From CG2-30-40-21 sp043806395 (GTDB lineage Bacteria > UBA9089 > CG2-30-40-21), in contig JAZDHC010000300.1 of the NCBI GenBank assembly GCA_043806395.1, positions 1-11,669 on the forward strand: a DNA stretch of 11,669 nucleotides, given 5' to 3'. Numbering within the stretch: the stretch's first letter is position 1; the number at the start of each line of letters is the position of its first letter. Positions 11,603 to 11,669 of the stretch are shown here, in pieces. Both the position numbers and the translations under genes were made by a program. The notes under the pieces are model-generated. The model was not told the origin of the DNA. It made no database searches and saw only the letters and a program-made list of their open reading frames with translations.

Positions 11603-11669
11603 TTAACCCTTTCCTGCTGTGTATACACACTCATGGATGCCCCCTTTACCTGTCCAACAATAGTAATGC

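Noticed and set aside
11618..11629. TGTGTATACACA, a perfect 12-bp palindrome
   Set aside because: A few such palindromes are expected by chance in a window of this length, and no neighbouring gene is visible to be regulated.
11482..11667. Minus-strand frame open from the window edge through the MITE-like element
   Set aside because: Most of it is the element read in reverse; the part outside is about 20 codons with no recognisable protein.

Overview
The window reads as DNA from a Gram-negative (diderm), probably anaerobic or uncultured bacterium of moderate-to-low GC. It holds a very large secreted surface protein with no LPXTG-type anchor, followed by an outer-membrane barrel protein of the PorV/PorQ type. 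The mix of PEGA, beta-helix, Ig-like and FlgD/type IX-like C-terminal modules, PorV-like barrels and CsgG-like domains is typical of FCB-group bacteria and of candidate phyla such as Desantisbacteria or Omnitrophota. That placement is an inference from domain content; no marker gene is present.

Layout. Positions 1-377 are non-coding and packed with small repeats: a dRS3/REP-like palindrome, a degenerate inverted repeat, and a 119-bp near-palindromic element whose core is a perfect 27-bp inverted pair. Positions 378-9107 encode a 2909-residue exported mosaic protein. In order it has a signal peptide, beta-helix, FnIII, three PEGA domains, an Ig-like domain, a fourth PEGA, a second beta-helix, a putative Ig, an A-B-A-B-x-x-B-A ladder of Ig-like modules, five exactly in-phase 108-residue FnIII-like repeats, an Ig-like domain, and a FlgD/type IX-like C-terminal domain. 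After 59 bp with no terminator, 9167-11065 encodes a 632-residue protein joining a PorV-like barrel, TPR-like helices and a CsgG-like domain. The two genes look like an operon, plausibly a surface cargo and its outer-membrane export or anchoring partner.

Positions 11066-11669 are a graveyard of mobile DNA. A near-consensus sigma-70 promoter sits directly on the ATG of a Y1 (REP-associated, IS200-like) transposase. That gene has lost its catalytic centre by an internal deletion and carries an in-frame stop. It is cut off by a 141-bp MITE-like element with perfect 16-bp terminal inverted repeats. REP-like palindromes at the left end and a REP-type transposase relic at the right end suggest a REP/RAYT system has been active in this genome.

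The most interesting points are the cargo/partner operon with the barrel-TPR-CsgG fusion, the WSXWS-like box in all five FnIII-like repeats, the recently homogenised 324-bp repeat array, and the leaderless-looking promoter of the transposase relic.
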